Shown in pieces: positions 50,291 to 60,154 of a stretch of DNA of 64,000 nt (its first letter is position 1; every line of letters starts with the position of its first letter). Source of the DNA: Flavobacteriales bacterium (GTDB lineage: Bacteria > Bacteroidota > Bacteroidia > Flavobacteriales_C > GCA-002722245). The stretch lies in NCBI GenBank assembly GCA_002722245.1, contig PBLA01000019.1, forward strand, positions 1-64,000, given 5' to 3'. Both the position numbers and the translations under genes were made by a program. A model generated the notes under the pieces. It made no database searches. It was not told the origin of the DNA and saw only the letters and a list, made by a program, of their open reading frames with translations.

Positions 50291-50491
50291 TTAAGACACT
50301 CTCTTAAAGTAATATAGAATGAACCAAATCATAACTAATACTGATAGAAATAACAGTGTGATTTGAAACTCACTTATACAAATTGGGCATGGACCTCCTT
50401 CATTACAAGGCTCGCAACTTGGTTGAAATAAACTAAAGAACACACCTATCAATAATTCAAGTAATATTAAATAGAAAATATATCTTTTCAA
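50291..50491 (-). CDS. Small Cys-containing membrane protein
   Basis: Two TM segments flanking PSCEPCNEGGPCPICISEF. Confidence 0.45.
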   Translation of the reverse strand: MKRYIFYLILLELLIGVFFSLFQPSCEPCNEGGPCPICISEFQITLLFLSVLVMIWFILYYFKRVS

Positions 50492-50584
50492 ATCCCAACG
50501 ATTTAATTAAAATCCAACCTATAAAATTTTTCTAACTTAAACTACCAAATAAATAAGCAAGAAAAATTGCTGTTAGCAAATTTT

Positions 50585-51142
50585 TCATTGGTAATTAGAG
50601 AGCAATAAATCTAACGAATTAATTAAATCTTCTGAAGGAGCTACAGAATAATTAACAAATATTTTTTGATCTTGAAAAGAGAAATATGATACTATTAAAT
50701 ACCCATCATAAAATGCATTATCCGTTTCAAATCTAAAATTGATATTATTAAGCTTATTAATTGATATCCCTATACCTTTACTTATTACCAGCTTATTTTC
50801 AGAACTACTTGAATTAGAAATTTTAAAAAAAAGATTTGATTTTTCGAAACTTACTAAAACTATTTCGCTTACATTTCTAAATTCTCCATTTACAACTAAT
50901 TGATAACTTAATATTTGTTTAACAGGCCCTAATTTTTTAATAGAAAATTTAGACAAACTAAAAAGAGTGTCCAACAATTCATTTCTAACTGGAGTAAACC
51001 CTTCTTTTTTAAAAGTGCTAAAAGCTTGATTATGTAGAAAATTCATATCCAAACCTCCTTTCAATGAATCAGAGAGAATAAAACGGTTAATTGAAGAATC
51101 TAATTTTAGTTCCCAATCTTTCTGATTAAAGTAATTATTCAC
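50585..51142 (-). CDS. Hypothetical protein
   Basis: Intact 185 aa ORF. Confidence 0.5.
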   Translation of the reverse strand: MNNYFNQKDWELKLDSSINRFILSDSLKGGLDMNFLHNQAFSTFKKEGFTPVRNELLDTLFSLSKFSIKKLGPVKQILSYQLVVNGEFRNVSEIVLVSFEKSNLFFKISNSSSSENKLVISKGIGISINKLNNINFRFETDNAFYDGYLIVSYFSFQDQKIFVNYSVAPSEDLINSLDLLLSNYQ

Positions 51143-51402
51143 CTTATTTAAGAGACAAAAATTTTTTTCCTTCGATTGATTAATCGACTATCATCCAGTC
51201 AAAATCAAGAAAAAAATAATTATTTGACATAATCTTAATAACATGAATTAGTTCTATTACTTCGTTTAAATTCACTTTTAGAGTAACCTGTGGTTATTTC
51301 AATGTAAAAATAAAATTTACCGAATCGCAAAAAAAATTACATTATACTTATTTTCATTTAGTGAATCTAAAAGTATTTTTAAAGTTGAAATGCTTAGCAT
51401 TT

Positions 51403-52560
51403 TTACTTACAAGATTTATACCTGTAATTCTCTTCTTTAATTAATTCACCTTTGTCGTTGTAATATTTCCAAACGCCTTCTTTAATATGCTTGATCGACT
51501 CTGAATAGACCGGTATAGGCTTAACTTCTCTACCCATGAAATCTTTTATTTTTGGATCTGGAGTTATCAAAAATGTATCCAATTCCGGATAATAATAATT
51601 GGTATCGATTTCATAATCTCTTTTTATTACTCCTAAGGCTGTTTCATAACCGTACTTACCTGAAATCGCAATCAAACCATTTGTATGATAAAACTTGTAT
51701 TCCCCAACTTTCTGACCCAACATGTAATTGGTTATTTCTTTTACAATTCCGTTTTTATAGTATTTAATACAAGGTCCATTTTTCGATCCTTTAACTTCCA
51801 CCCACTTCATAGAATCATTCTGATTAAACATGTTTATTAACGGTTGATTTTTATTTGTAACATCTACTTCAACAACCTCTTTGTTTTTTCCGAATACTTG
51901 GTAATGAATAATACGTCCGTTTTCATCCATCTCAACTCCTAAACCACCTTCATTTGGTATCCAAGAGTATGTTCTTAATAATTTATTTGAAGCATTAAAT
52001 GTTCTTCTTTCTAATTCAACATTGCAGGAATCAAAATAGGCTATTATCGAATCACCATTGGGTTCAATAGAAACATAAGATTGAGCAACGCCATTAAAGA
52101 ACTTACAATTATTAAGTTTTTTACTGTTCGGGTAAATCACTTTGTAATCACCATTTAATAATCCATTTTTAACTGGTTTTTCAAGACTAAAATATTTTTC
52201 ATCCTCAAATACAGAGGCTATTCTCCAAACACCTGTTGGTAATCCATTAGCGTTTTTAATATTGCATTGAACTCCTGAAAAATTCAAATCATATATGTAC
52301 GGATATTTAAAATCAACAAGATTTTTAATTTCCTTAAGTGATTTCTCTACTTTTTTAGGAGATAAATGACCCTCGTATACAATAAAATCACCTCCATACT
52401 CGGGATCAACTAATCCACTTTGATCAATGACTTCAAATACTTGACTCAATTGCTTTACAGGTTTTCCAATTTGCTCCCCATTGAATTGGAAAACTGAAAT
52501 GCTTTGAGCGTTAGCTAAGCAAAACATTAATAATGGAATTATATTAAAGATTGGTTTCAT
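51403..52560 (-). CDS. Hypothetical secreted protein with MORN/YwqK-like repeats
   Basis: Signal peptide; GPCIKYYKNGIVKEITNYMLGQKVGEYKFYHTNGLIAISGKY. Confidence 0.6.
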   Translation of the reverse strand: MKPIFNIIPLLMFCLANAQSISVFQFNGEQIGKPVKQLSQVFEVIDQSGLVDPEYGGDFIVYEGHLSPKKVEKSLKEIKNLVDFKYPYIYDLNFSGVQCNIKNANGLPTGVWRIASVFEDEKYFSLEKPVKNGLLNGDYKVIYPNSKKLNNCKFFNGVAQSYVSIEPNGDSIIAYFDSCNVELERRTFNASNKLLRTYSWIPNEGGLGVEMDENGRIIHYQVFGKNKEVVEVDVTNKNQPLINMFNQNDSMKWVEVKGSKNGPCIKYYKNGIVKEITNYMLGQKVGEYKFYHTNGLIAISGKYGYETALGVIKRDYEIDTNYYYPELDTFLITPDPKIKDFMGREVKPIPVYSESIKHIKEGVWKYYNDKGELIKEENYRYKSCK

Positions 52561-52655
52561 TCAATAAATTTTCTGTTTCAACTTTTCATCAGTTATCGCT
52601 TAACCCAATTTACAATACGTTTTACTAATTTACATTAAAGAAAACTTGTATAAAA

Positions 52656-52695
52656 AAACCGGAAATTTTCATAACAATTTGAAAAAATCCGGTTT
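52656..52695 (-). terminator. Terminator downstream of tRNA-Met
   Basis: AAACCGGA ... TCCGGTTT with T-tract on the minus strand. Confidence 0.75.
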
Positions 52696-52697
52696 AG

Positions 52698-52771
52698 TAC
52701 CGAGAGGCGGGCTCGAACCGCCGACCTCGTGAGTATGAATCACGCGCTCTAGCCAGCTGAGCTACCTCGGC
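52698..52771 (-). tRNA. tRNA-Met (anticodon CAT)
   Basis: GCCGAGGTAGCTCAGCTGGCTAGAGCGCGTGATTCATACTCACGAGGTCGGCGGTTCGAGCCCGCCTCTCGGTA folds as a cloverleaf; anticodon loop TTCATAC; tRNA-Ile(CAU, lysidine) not excluded. Confidence 0.92.
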
Positions 52772-52931
52772 GCGTATTCCCATCAAATAACGGGAGCGCA
52801 AATATATAACATTCGTTTTATAACCACATCTAATATTTTGTGAAATTTAATTGCGTATTAATTATTTTAATTAAAACAGCTACCTTGAAAGGTTTTTAAT
52901 TTGTAAATTGCAGCACTATTTTTTCGATGTT

Positions 52932-53309
52932 ATGACGAAGTTTGAATTAGAATACCCTGTAAAATCCTCAGTAAAAGTTTTATATGATTCACTTGTTGAC
53001 TCTTCTAAGCTTACAGAATGGTTTTGCGACGACATTACGCTTTATGATAATGGTAAGAAGATGGAGTTTTTCTGGGAGGGTTCTGGTCAAATTGCTGAAG
53101 TAATTGGTAAGAAAGACAATCAATTTATACGTTGGCAGTGGGAGGATGAAGAAGATGACACCTACTTTGAATTACGTATTCAAGTTGATGAGATCACAAA
53201 TGATGTAGCCTTAATTGTAATTGACTTTGCAGAAGAAGATGAATTGGAGGAAGCGAAAATGCTTTGGGATAACCAAATCAGAGACCTTTTCATTTCTTTA
53301 GGTGCATAA
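52932..53309 (+). CDS. START-like (SRPBCC/AHSA1) domain protein
   Basis: MTKFELEYPVKSSVKVLYDSLVDSSKLTEWFCDDI; start reassigned from 52908. Confidence 0.85.
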   Translation: MTKFELEYPVKSSVKVLYDSLVDSSKLTEWFCDDITLYDNGKKMEFFWEGSGQIAEVIGKKDNQFIRWQWEDEEDDTYFELRIQVDEITNDVALIVIDFAEEDELEEAKMLWDNQIRDLFISLGA

Positions 53310-53324
53310 CTCTTTTTTTCTTTC

Positions 53325-54746
53325 ATGAAAAAGCTCCATAAACTAGTTTTTAAAACTTATGTTGGACCGTTTTTGGTGACTTTTATCGTGAGTAATTTTT
53401 TACTCTTGATGATCTGGATGGTGAAATATCTAGAGGACATCATTGGTAAAGGCCTTGACTTCATTGTAATTTTTGAAATGATTGCTCGAGGTTCCTTGAA
53501 TCAAATTCCTTTTTCACTTCCGTTGGCAATTTTGTTATCCAGTATAATGACCTACGGAAAACTGGGGGAAACGATTGAATTAACGGCAATGAAGTCTTTA
53601 GGTGTGTCGTTAACTAAGGCAATGCGTCCTCTTTTAGTTTTTACAGTGGGACTGGCTATTGGGGCCTATTTTTTCGCAAACAACTATCTCCCCTATTCCA
53701 ATAAAAAACTCAGCTCCTTGATGAGTGATATAACTCGAACCAAGCCTGAGCTTTTGATTCCTGAAGGGGTATTTTACAATAACCTAAAAGGATATACCAT
53801 TCGAATTGGCAAAAAATATCGCGATAAGTCTATTGCTGATGTCCTCATTTTTGACGATTCAAATGACGGAAAGGGAGGCTTTGTTGCTGCAGATTCGGGT
53901 TCATTGGAATTATCGAAAAATGGAAATTATTTAATTCTGAATTTAATCAATGGAAACACTTACAAGTTAGATAAAGAAAAGATTAGACCAGGAACACAGA
54001 GAAAATTACCTTTTGTAAAAAATCAATTCAGTAGAAATCGATTAATTTTTGAGCTCACAGGATTTACCTTTGAAAAGTCCGATCCAAATAAAAGAAGTAA
54101 GCATTTAAAAAATATGTCCAATAGTGATATTGCGCATCACAAAGACAGTCTCGAGTTGAAGCAAAAAAAAGAAGCCTTTAATATTGTTAATCACCTTCAT
54201 TATAAATACTTTTTTATTGAGGATACTACATTTTTAAGGGATACTGTTACTGCCTTTTCATATAATGAACTAATTGGTTCAATTGATTCAATTGAAGATT
54301 CTAAACGAAAGATCATCCAAAAAACAGCAAAAGAGACAGCTTCAAAATTGAAACGAAAATTAGAAGTGGAGAAAAAAAACAAACAAAATGGTGCGATTTA
54401 CATAGGAAGACATTCTCTAGAAATCCACAAGAAATATTCAAATTCAATTGCATGCATCATTATGTTTTTTATTGGTGCACCCTTTGGGGCTATTGTTAGA
54501 AAAGGAGGATTAGGATTACCCGTGGTAATTGGTGTATTGCTCTTCCTATTGTATTATGTTTTATCAACGACGATGTATAAAATGGGAAAAAAAGGCGATT
54601 TTGACCCAATCTGGGGTATGTGGTTAGCCCCTTTGATCCTCTCTCCTGTTGGTCTTTTTCTTACCTATAAGGCAGCTACCGATTCAAGTATATTCCGTAA
54701 AGAAGCATACAAAGCGGTTATTAAACGATTATTCAAAAAAAAATAA
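53325..54746 (+). CDS. LptF/LptG family permease
   Basis: KLHKLVFKTYVGPFLVTFIVSNFLLLMIWMVKYLEDIIGKGL; C-terminal TM bundle. Confidence 0.92.
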   Translation: MKKLHKLVFKTYVGPFLVTFIVSNFLLLMIWMVKYLEDIIGKGLDFIVIFEMIARGSLNQIPFSLPLAILLSSIMTYGKLGETIELTAMKSLGVSLTKAMRPLLVFTVGLAIGAYFFANNYLPYSNKKLSSLMSDITRTKPELLIPEGVFYNNLKGYTIRIGKKYRDKSIADVLIFDDSNDGKGGFVAADSGSLELSKNGNYLILNLINGNTYKLDKEKIRPGTQRKLPFVKNQFSRNRLIFELTGFTFEKSDPNKRSKHLKNMSNSDIAHHKDSLELKQKKEAFNIVNHLHYKYFFIEDTTFLRDTVTAFSYNELIGSIDSIEDSKRKIIQKTAKETASKLKRKLEVEKKNKQNGAIYIGRHSLEIHKKYSNSIACIIMFFIGAPFGAIVRKGGLGLPVVIGVLLFLLYYVLSTTMYKMGKKGDFDPIWGMWLAPLILSPVGLFLTYKAATDSSIFRKEAYKAVIKRLFKKK

Positions 54747-54784
54747 ACCCTTATCCAAGCTTTACGTCATAGGCTTGAAAAACT

Positions 54785-54792
54785 TATATTTG
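54785..54792 (+). promoter_or_regulatory. Bacteroidota -7 promoter-like motif upstream of glycosyltransferase
   Basis: TATATTTG, with TTTACG 18 nt upstream. Confidence 0.4.
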
Positions 54793-54830
54793 TACACCTT
54801 GCTAACCCTTCAAGTAGAGAACTGCATTGT

Positions 54831-56036
54831 ATGAAGATACTTCAGATTTGTAATAAACCTCCATTTCCTGCTGTTGACGGTGGAGCAATTGCAATGAATA
54901 ATACAACGCAAGGATTGCTTCAAAATGGTCATAAAGTAACCGTTTTAGCAATCACTACACCTAAACACCCTGTTCATCTATCCGATCTTCCAGAACAGTA
55001 TATTTCGGATACTAATTTTCAATCTGTATACATTGATACAAGTATTCGTTTGCGAGATGCTTTTTTTAACTTGTTTACGAAAAAGTCATACAACATTGAG
55101 CGTTTCATAAGTGTTGCCTTTCAACAGCACCTTCAAAAAATGCTAAAAGAAACATCTTTTGATGTGGTTATTATTGAGAGCCTTTTTGTAGCCCCCTACA
55201 TTTCTACAATTAAAATGCTCAGCAACGCCAAAATTGTGTTGAGAGCACATAATGTTGAGCATAAAATTTGGGAGCGGATTTGCAAAAATACTCGAAACCC
55301 TCTAAAAAGAAGATACATTAGTTTATTGGCTAAACGGCTGAAGAATTATGAAATTGAAACCTTTGAACATATTGATGGAATAGCTGCAATGACAAAAGTA
55401 GATCAAGCTGTTTTCTGCAAGTTAGGGTTTGAAAAAAATATTGCATCAATACCAACAGGTTATATTATTCGCCCAGAAAAAGAAGCGCAAGAAACCTCTG
55501 TGGAAGAACATTCAATATTTCACATCGCCTCAATGGATTGGCTACCGAATTTAGAGGGTGTACAATGGTTTTTAAATCACGTTTGGAAAACTGTTCATAA
55601 ACAATTTCCTCCTGCAAAATTGTATTTAGCAGGAAGAGAAATGCCCGAAGATTTTTTTGCAATAAATCACTCGAATATTGTAACGGTTGGAAAAGTGAAA
55701 AGCGCTAAAGCGTTTTACCTTTCCAAAAAAATAATGATTGTCCCCATTTTATCAGGCTCGGGAATGCGTATCAAAATAATTGAAGGGATGGCTCTTGGGA
55801 AAGTCATTATCTCAACAACAATTGGAGCTGAAGGAATTAATTGCACTTCGGGGGAAAACATCATTATCGCTGACTCCCCAGACAATTTTGCCCAAGCAAT
55901 CTTGCACTGTTTAAAGCATCCTGAATATTGTGAATTCATTGGGAAGAATGCAAGGAAGTTAATTGAAAATGAGTATGCTAATGCGCATATTAGTAAAAAA
56001 ATGATTTCTTTTTTCGAAGAACTTCAAACAACGTGA
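54831..56036 (+). CDS. Glycosyltransferase family 4 protein
   Basis: KILQICNKPPFPAVDGGAIAMNNTTQGL; VPILSGSGMRIKIIEGMALGKVIISTTIGAEGI. Confidence 0.92.
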   Translation: MKILQICNKPPFPAVDGGAIAMNNTTQGLLQNGHKVTVLAITTPKHPVHLSDLPEQYISDTNFQSVYIDTSIRLRDAFFNLFTKKSYNIERFISVAFQQHLQKMLKETSFDVVIIESLFVAPYISTIKMLSNAKIVLRAHNVEHKIWERICKNTRNPLKRRYISLLAKRLKNYEIETFEHIDGIAAMTKVDQAVFCKLGFEKNIASIPTGYIIRPEKEAQETSVEEHSIFHIASMDWLPNLEGVQWFLNHVWKTVHKQFPPAKLYLAGREMPEDFFAINHSNIVTVGKVKSAKAFYLSKKIMIVPILSGSGMRIKIIEGMALGKVIISTTIGAEGINCTSGENIIIADSPDNFAQAILHCLKHPEYCEFIGKNARKLIENEYANAHISKKMISFFEELQTT

Positions 56037-57226
56037 GTAACAGAAAAAAAATACTGTTTTTAACCTCTCGAATCCCTTTCCCTCTTGAAAAAGGAGATAA
56101 GCTACGTGCATATTATCAAATAAAATATTTGAGCAAAAATGCTGATATTATTCTATGCTGTATATCTCAAGAGCCACTCTCCATAGAGGCTGATCGGGAA
56201 CTGAAAAAATATGTCAAAGAAATTTATGTTTACACCACCTCCAAATGGAGTATTCTATATAATATGCTCGTTGCTGGAATATATAAACTTCCATTCCAAG
56301 TTGGTTTTTTCTTTAATACCGGAGCGCATTATTTTTTCACGAAGGCTATCCAAAAAGAACAGCCGGATCACATTTTTGTGCAACTGATTCGAATGGCCGA
56401 ATATGTTTCTAAAGAAAAATCTATTCCAAAATCTTTGGATTACATGGATACGTTTTCAAAAGGAATCCAACGCAGAATGTTGAACGCATCTGGTATTAAA
56501 AAATTAGCATTTCGATTTGAATATAATCGACTCCGAAAATATGAGGCGAAAATTTACGCTAATTTTAAAAACACCTACATTATCTCTGAGCAAGATAAAC
56601 AATCCTTTGACTTTCCTGAATCAAAAGATATAAAGGTTTCTCCAAACGGTGTAGATCATCATTTTTTCAAACCTAATGAAAACATACAAAAACGATATGA
56701 TCTTGTTTTTACGGGAAACATGAGTTACCCTCCTAATGTAAATGCGGTAATGTATATTGCAAAAGAAATCTTTCCTCTTCTTCTAAAACACAAACCAGAT
56801 ATTAAATTATTAATTGCTGGAGCTACTCCTACTAATGCGGTTAAATCTCTTGCGAATGCAAATATTCATGTGAGTGGGTGGATGGATGATATACGTGATG
56901 CGTACAATGAATCTTCAATCTTTATAGCACCGCTTCAAATTGGAACAGGTTTACAAAATAAGCTTTTGGAAGCCATGTCTATGGAATTACCTTGCATTAC
57001 CTCCGCGTTGGCAAACAATGCCTTAAAAGCTTGTGATGGAGAAGAAATACTTATTGGTGAAACACCCGAAGATTACTTACACCATATTTTAAACCTTCTT
57101 CAAGATCAAGCGTTGAATATAAAAATTGCTCAACAGGGAAAACAATTCGTCACCAATACGTATAACTGGAACGCCATTACTAAGGATTTAGAGCAAGACT
57201 TTTTTAATCAAAATAATATAAACTAG
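56033..57226 (+). CDS. Glycosyltransferase (sugar transferase, PEP-CTERM/EpsH1-like GT4)
   Basis: ILFLTSRIPFPLEKGDKLRAYYQIKYLS; IAPLQIGTGLQNKLLEAMSMELPCITS. Confidence 0.9.
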   Translation: MSNRKKILFLTSRIPFPLEKGDKLRAYYQIKYLSKNADIILCCISQEPLSIEADRELKKYVKEIYVYTTSKWSILYNMLVAGIYKLPFQVGFFFNTGAHYFFTKAIQKEQPDHIFVQLIRMAEYVSKEKSIPKSLDYMDTFSKGIQRRMLNASGIKKLAFRFEYNRLRKYEAKIYANFKNTYIISEQDKQSFDFPESKDIKVSPNGVDHHFFKPNENIQKRYDLVFTGNMSYPPNVNAVMYIAKEIFPLLLKHKPDIKLLIAGATPTNAVKSLANANIHVSGWMDDIRDAYNESSIFIAPLQIGTGLQNKLLEAMSMELPCITSALANNALKACDGEEILIGETPEDYLHHILNLLQDQALNIKIAQQGKQFVTNTYNWNAITKDLEQDFFNQNNIN

Positions 57227-57230
57227 AAAT

Positions 57231-57407
57231 TTACACCGGGACTGTCTTAACCTGATAACCTTTTGTCATCATCCACGCATTTAAAAGTCGAACTTCTTCT
57301 CGTTCTAATAACTTTAGGGCTTTTTGGTATTCTTTTTTCACTAATTCAAGATCAAAACTTACGCGTTCCAAAATATACTTCGTGTATTCTAAAAAAGATT
57401 CTTTCAT
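57231..57407 (-). CDS. Small hypothetical protein
   Basis: MKESFLEYTKYILERVSFDLELVKKEYQKALKLLEREEVRLLNAWMMTKGYQV; start reassigned from 57437. Confidence 0.6.
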   Translation of the reverse strand: MKESFLEYTKYILERVSFDLELVKKEYQKALKLLEREEVRLLNAWMMTKGYQVKTVPV

Positions 57408-57567
57408 TATTTTAAACTTTAGGCTAATATGAATCACTAAATGTTAATTCAGAAATTCTTAAGTTTTTTTAAGAGAACGACTATCAAATTATTTAATAAG
57501 CGTTAATGATTTTATTTTATTCTGTCAAAAGAATCAAATCACCGACGAAATTGGGGTTTTAAGCAGG

Positions 57568-58749
57568 TTAAGAGAGTCGATCTCTGTAATCTTCGTAGAC
57601 AAATTCTTTTAACAACTTAAAATCGCATTCTTTAGTCCATACCCCTAAACAAGGGTGTTGAACACCATTGAAAAAATTGGTTTTCACAAAGGTATAATGA
57701 ACCATATCCTCAAACACAATAACATCTCCTATCCGCAAGGGCTTTTCAAATGTAAATCCTTCAACATAGTCTCCACTCATGCATGTATTACCACCAAGAC
57801 GATAGTGAAATGTACCTGATGATTCTTCATTGATTACACATGGTTTATAGGGCATTTCAAGACAATCGGGCATGTGGGCAGCAAAACTTACATTTAGAAT
57901 GGCGGTATGAACACTATGGGCAGTAACAACATCCTCCACTTTAGAAATTAAATAACCTGCGTTTAAACCTATTGCCTCTCCTGGCTCTAAAAATACCTCA
58001 ACGGCATAACGTTGTTTAATACGTTGAATTAATACTGTTAGTAAGTCTATGTTATACGCCTCTTTGGTGATATGATGGCCACCACCAAAATTCACCCATT
58101 CTGCCTGATGCAATAAATATCCAAACTGCTTTTCTATCGTTTCAAGTGCTTGTTCAAAATCTTCGGCAGAAGATTCGCAAAGCATGTGAAAATGAATCCC
58201 CGTGACACCCAAAGGCAGATGTTCTCCCATTAAATCACTTGTTATTCCGAATCTACTTCCAGGTTTGCAAGGGTTGTAGTAATCAACCTCAACGGTGGAA
58301 AAATCAGGGTTAATCCTAATCCCATATTTCACGTTCTCCTTTAATCGGCCTTTAAACTTTTCATATTGGTTGAGCGAATTAAAGGTGATATGCGAACTCA
58401 TGGAATTCACAGTATCAAATTCTTCTTCAGTATATACTACAAAACAAGAGTGAGCCTTACAGTTCATTTTGTCCGCAATTAATTTAACTTCATTAAGCGA
58501 ACTTGCTGTTCCTCCTGAAATATATTGCATGGCTAATGGAAAAACTTCCCACATCGCAAAACCTTTAAGTGCGCACAAAATGTTAACTCCGGCACATTGT
58601 TCTAGCTTATGCAAACATTGCATATTACGTTCAAAGAGAGATTCATCAATGACAAAACATGGATTCGGAATCTTCTCTAATTCATTCAACAAACCACTCA
58701 TAACCAAGCTAAAGGATATTCGTAACAAAAATAAACCAATTAAACACAA
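57568..58749 (-). CDS. nspC: Carboxynorspermidine decarboxylase
   Basis: Fold-III decarboxylase motifs: PCFVIDESLFERNMQCL, ILCALKGFAMW, VNFGGGHHITKE, EPGEAIGLNAGYL, GGNTCMSGDY. Confidence 0.9.
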   Translation of the reverse strand: MCLIGLFLLRISFSLVMSGLLNELEKIPNPCFVIDESLFERNMQCLHKLEQCAGVNILCALKGFAMWEVFPLAMQYISGGTASSLNEVKLIADKMNCKAHSCFVVYTEEEFDTVNSMSSHITFNSLNQYEKFKGRLKENVKYGIRINPDFSTVEVDYYNPCKPGSRFGITSDLMGEHLPLGVTGIHFHMLCESSAEDFEQALETIEKQFGYLLHQAEWVNFGGGHHITKEAYNIDLLTVLIQRIKQRYAVEVFLEPGEAIGLNAGYLISKVEDVVTAHSVHTAILNVSFAAHMPDCLEMPYKPCVINEESSGTFHYRLGGNTCMSGDYVEGFTFEKPLRIGDVIVFEDMVHYTFVKTNFFNGVQHPCLGVWTKECDFKLLKEFVYEDYRDRLS

Positions 58750-58789
58750 TAGTATTGTTTAGGCCTTTTTTAAAAGCGAATTTTACTTT

Positions 58790-59275
58790 ATGAGTTTTTA
58801 CAATTTTGAAATTAAACAACCCAATGGTCAACAATTAAATTTAAATGACTTTTCGGGCAAGGTATTATTGGTGGTTAATACCGCGACAAGATGTGGTTTA
58901 TCACCTCAATTTAAAGCCTTGGAGAAATTACATCAAACCTACAGGGATAAAGGGCTTGTTGTGCTTGGATTTCCATGCTCTCAATTTATGAATCAAGAGC
59001 CTGAGACAAATGAAACGCTTGTGGAGGCGTGTAAAACTAATTACGGAGTAACGTTTCAATTAACAGAAAAAATAAATGTAAATGGCCATGACGCACATCC
59101 AATTTTTAAGTTCTTAAAGAAAGAAAAAGGTGGTTTTCTGTCCAGCTCCATTAAATGGAATTTTACAAAATTCCTTATTTCATCTGAAGGAAAAGTATTG
59201 AGAAGATATGCCCCAACAACGGTTCCCGAAAAAATTGAAAAAGACATCATCAAGGAGTTGAAAAAATTGAGCTAA
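58790..59275 (+). CDS. Glutathione peroxidase
   Basis: GKVLLVVNTATRCGLSPQFKALEKLHQTY; LGFPCSQFMNQEP; KWNFTKFLI. Confidence 0.95.
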   Translation: MSFYNFEIKQPNGQQLNLNDFSGKVLLVVNTATRCGLSPQFKALEKLHQTYRDKGLVVLGFPCSQFMNQEPETNETLVEACKTNYGVTFQLTEKINVNGHDAHPIFKFLKKEKGGFLSSSIKWNFTKFLISSEGKVLRRYAPTTVPEKIEKDIIKELKKLS

Positions 59276-59327
59276 CCTTTAGCGCTTTCAATGTGCTTCA
59301 TATTTACGAAAATACGTGTACAAAAAA

Positions 59328-59349
59328 GGGAGCTGTAAGCTCCCTTTTT
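59328..59349 (+). terminator. Rho-independent terminator
   Basis: GGGAGCT gta AGCTCCC TTTTT. Confidence 0.8.
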
Positions 59350-59372
59350 AACTCATAATTATCTTAACTAAA

Positions 59373-59693
59373 TTATTTTCTTCCTGTTGCTCCTGCTCCT
59401 TCACCATTTAACACTGCAATGGATGATTTCTCAATGCGTAATTTCATATGATTTTCTACTGTAATCACTGCAGTGGTTTCATCCACACTTGCAATTACTC
59501 CATGCACACCACCTGTTGTGATGACTGAATCACCTTTTAAGGCTGCTTCTCGTTTTTTTGCAAATTCTTTTTCTTTCTTCTTTTGAGGTCGAATAAAGAA
59601 AAAATACATTACGCCGAATATTAACAATAAAAATATCGGTAAAAGATTGCTTCCTCCTTGTGCTTGTAAAAGTATAGTATTCATCATTTTCAA
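59373..59693 (-). CDS. yajC: Preprotein translocase subunit YajC
   Basis: MYFFFIRPQKKKEKEF...ALKGDSVITTGGVHGVIASVDE. Confidence 0.95.
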   Translation of the reverse strand: MKMMNTILLQAQGGSNLLPIFLLLIFGVMYFFFIRPQKKKEKEFAKKREAALKGDSVITTGGVHGVIASVDETTAVITVENHMKLRIEKSSIAVLNGEGAGATGRK

Positions 59694-59700
59694 ATTTTAA

Positions 59701-60153
59701 TTATTCTGCTTTTGGTGTGCCTTTGAGCCAAAGTTTAATTTTCTGGTCTAATGAGTTTGATTCAATCGTCACAGATACACGAAACTGTTTCCCTGCTGTT
59801 TTATTTGCTGTAGTAACTTCCGCCAGAATACGTCCTTTTTCTCCTGGTAAAATAGGGTCTTCTGTATATTCAACATTCGTACACCCACAAGAACCTTTTA
59901 CATTTGTTAAGACTAACGGTGCGTCACCGGCATTAACAAAATAGAACGCATGTTCTAACTCATCTCCTTTTATCATAGGCGGAAACTCATATTCAGTTTC
60001 ATTAAAGATCATTTTTGGCCCACCTGTTACTGACTCATAATCTTCTATGGCTGAGTAATTGTTTTTCACAATTGAAGCGTCTATCGATGCTCCATCTCCT
60101 GCGCCACAAGAAAACAATAGACCAACTGTTAAAATATAGAGTATACTTTTCAT
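59701..60153 (-). CDS. DUF1573 domain-containing lipoprotein
   Basis: FPPMIKGDELEHAFYFVNAGDAPLVLTNVKGSCGCTNVEYTEDPILPGEKG. Confidence 0.93.
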   Translation of the reverse strand: MKSILYILTVGLLFSCGAGDGASIDASIVKNNYSAIEDYESVTGGPKMIFNETEYEFPPMIKGDELEHAFYFVNAGDAPLVLTNVKGSCGCTNVEYTEDPILPGEKGRILAEVTTANKTAGKQFRVSVTIESNSLDQKIKLWLKGTPKAE

Positions 60154-60154
60154 C

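Noticed and set aside
52681-52780. Possible attachment site at tRNA-Met
   Set aside because: No second copy of the tRNA 3' segment and no integrase noticed in the window.
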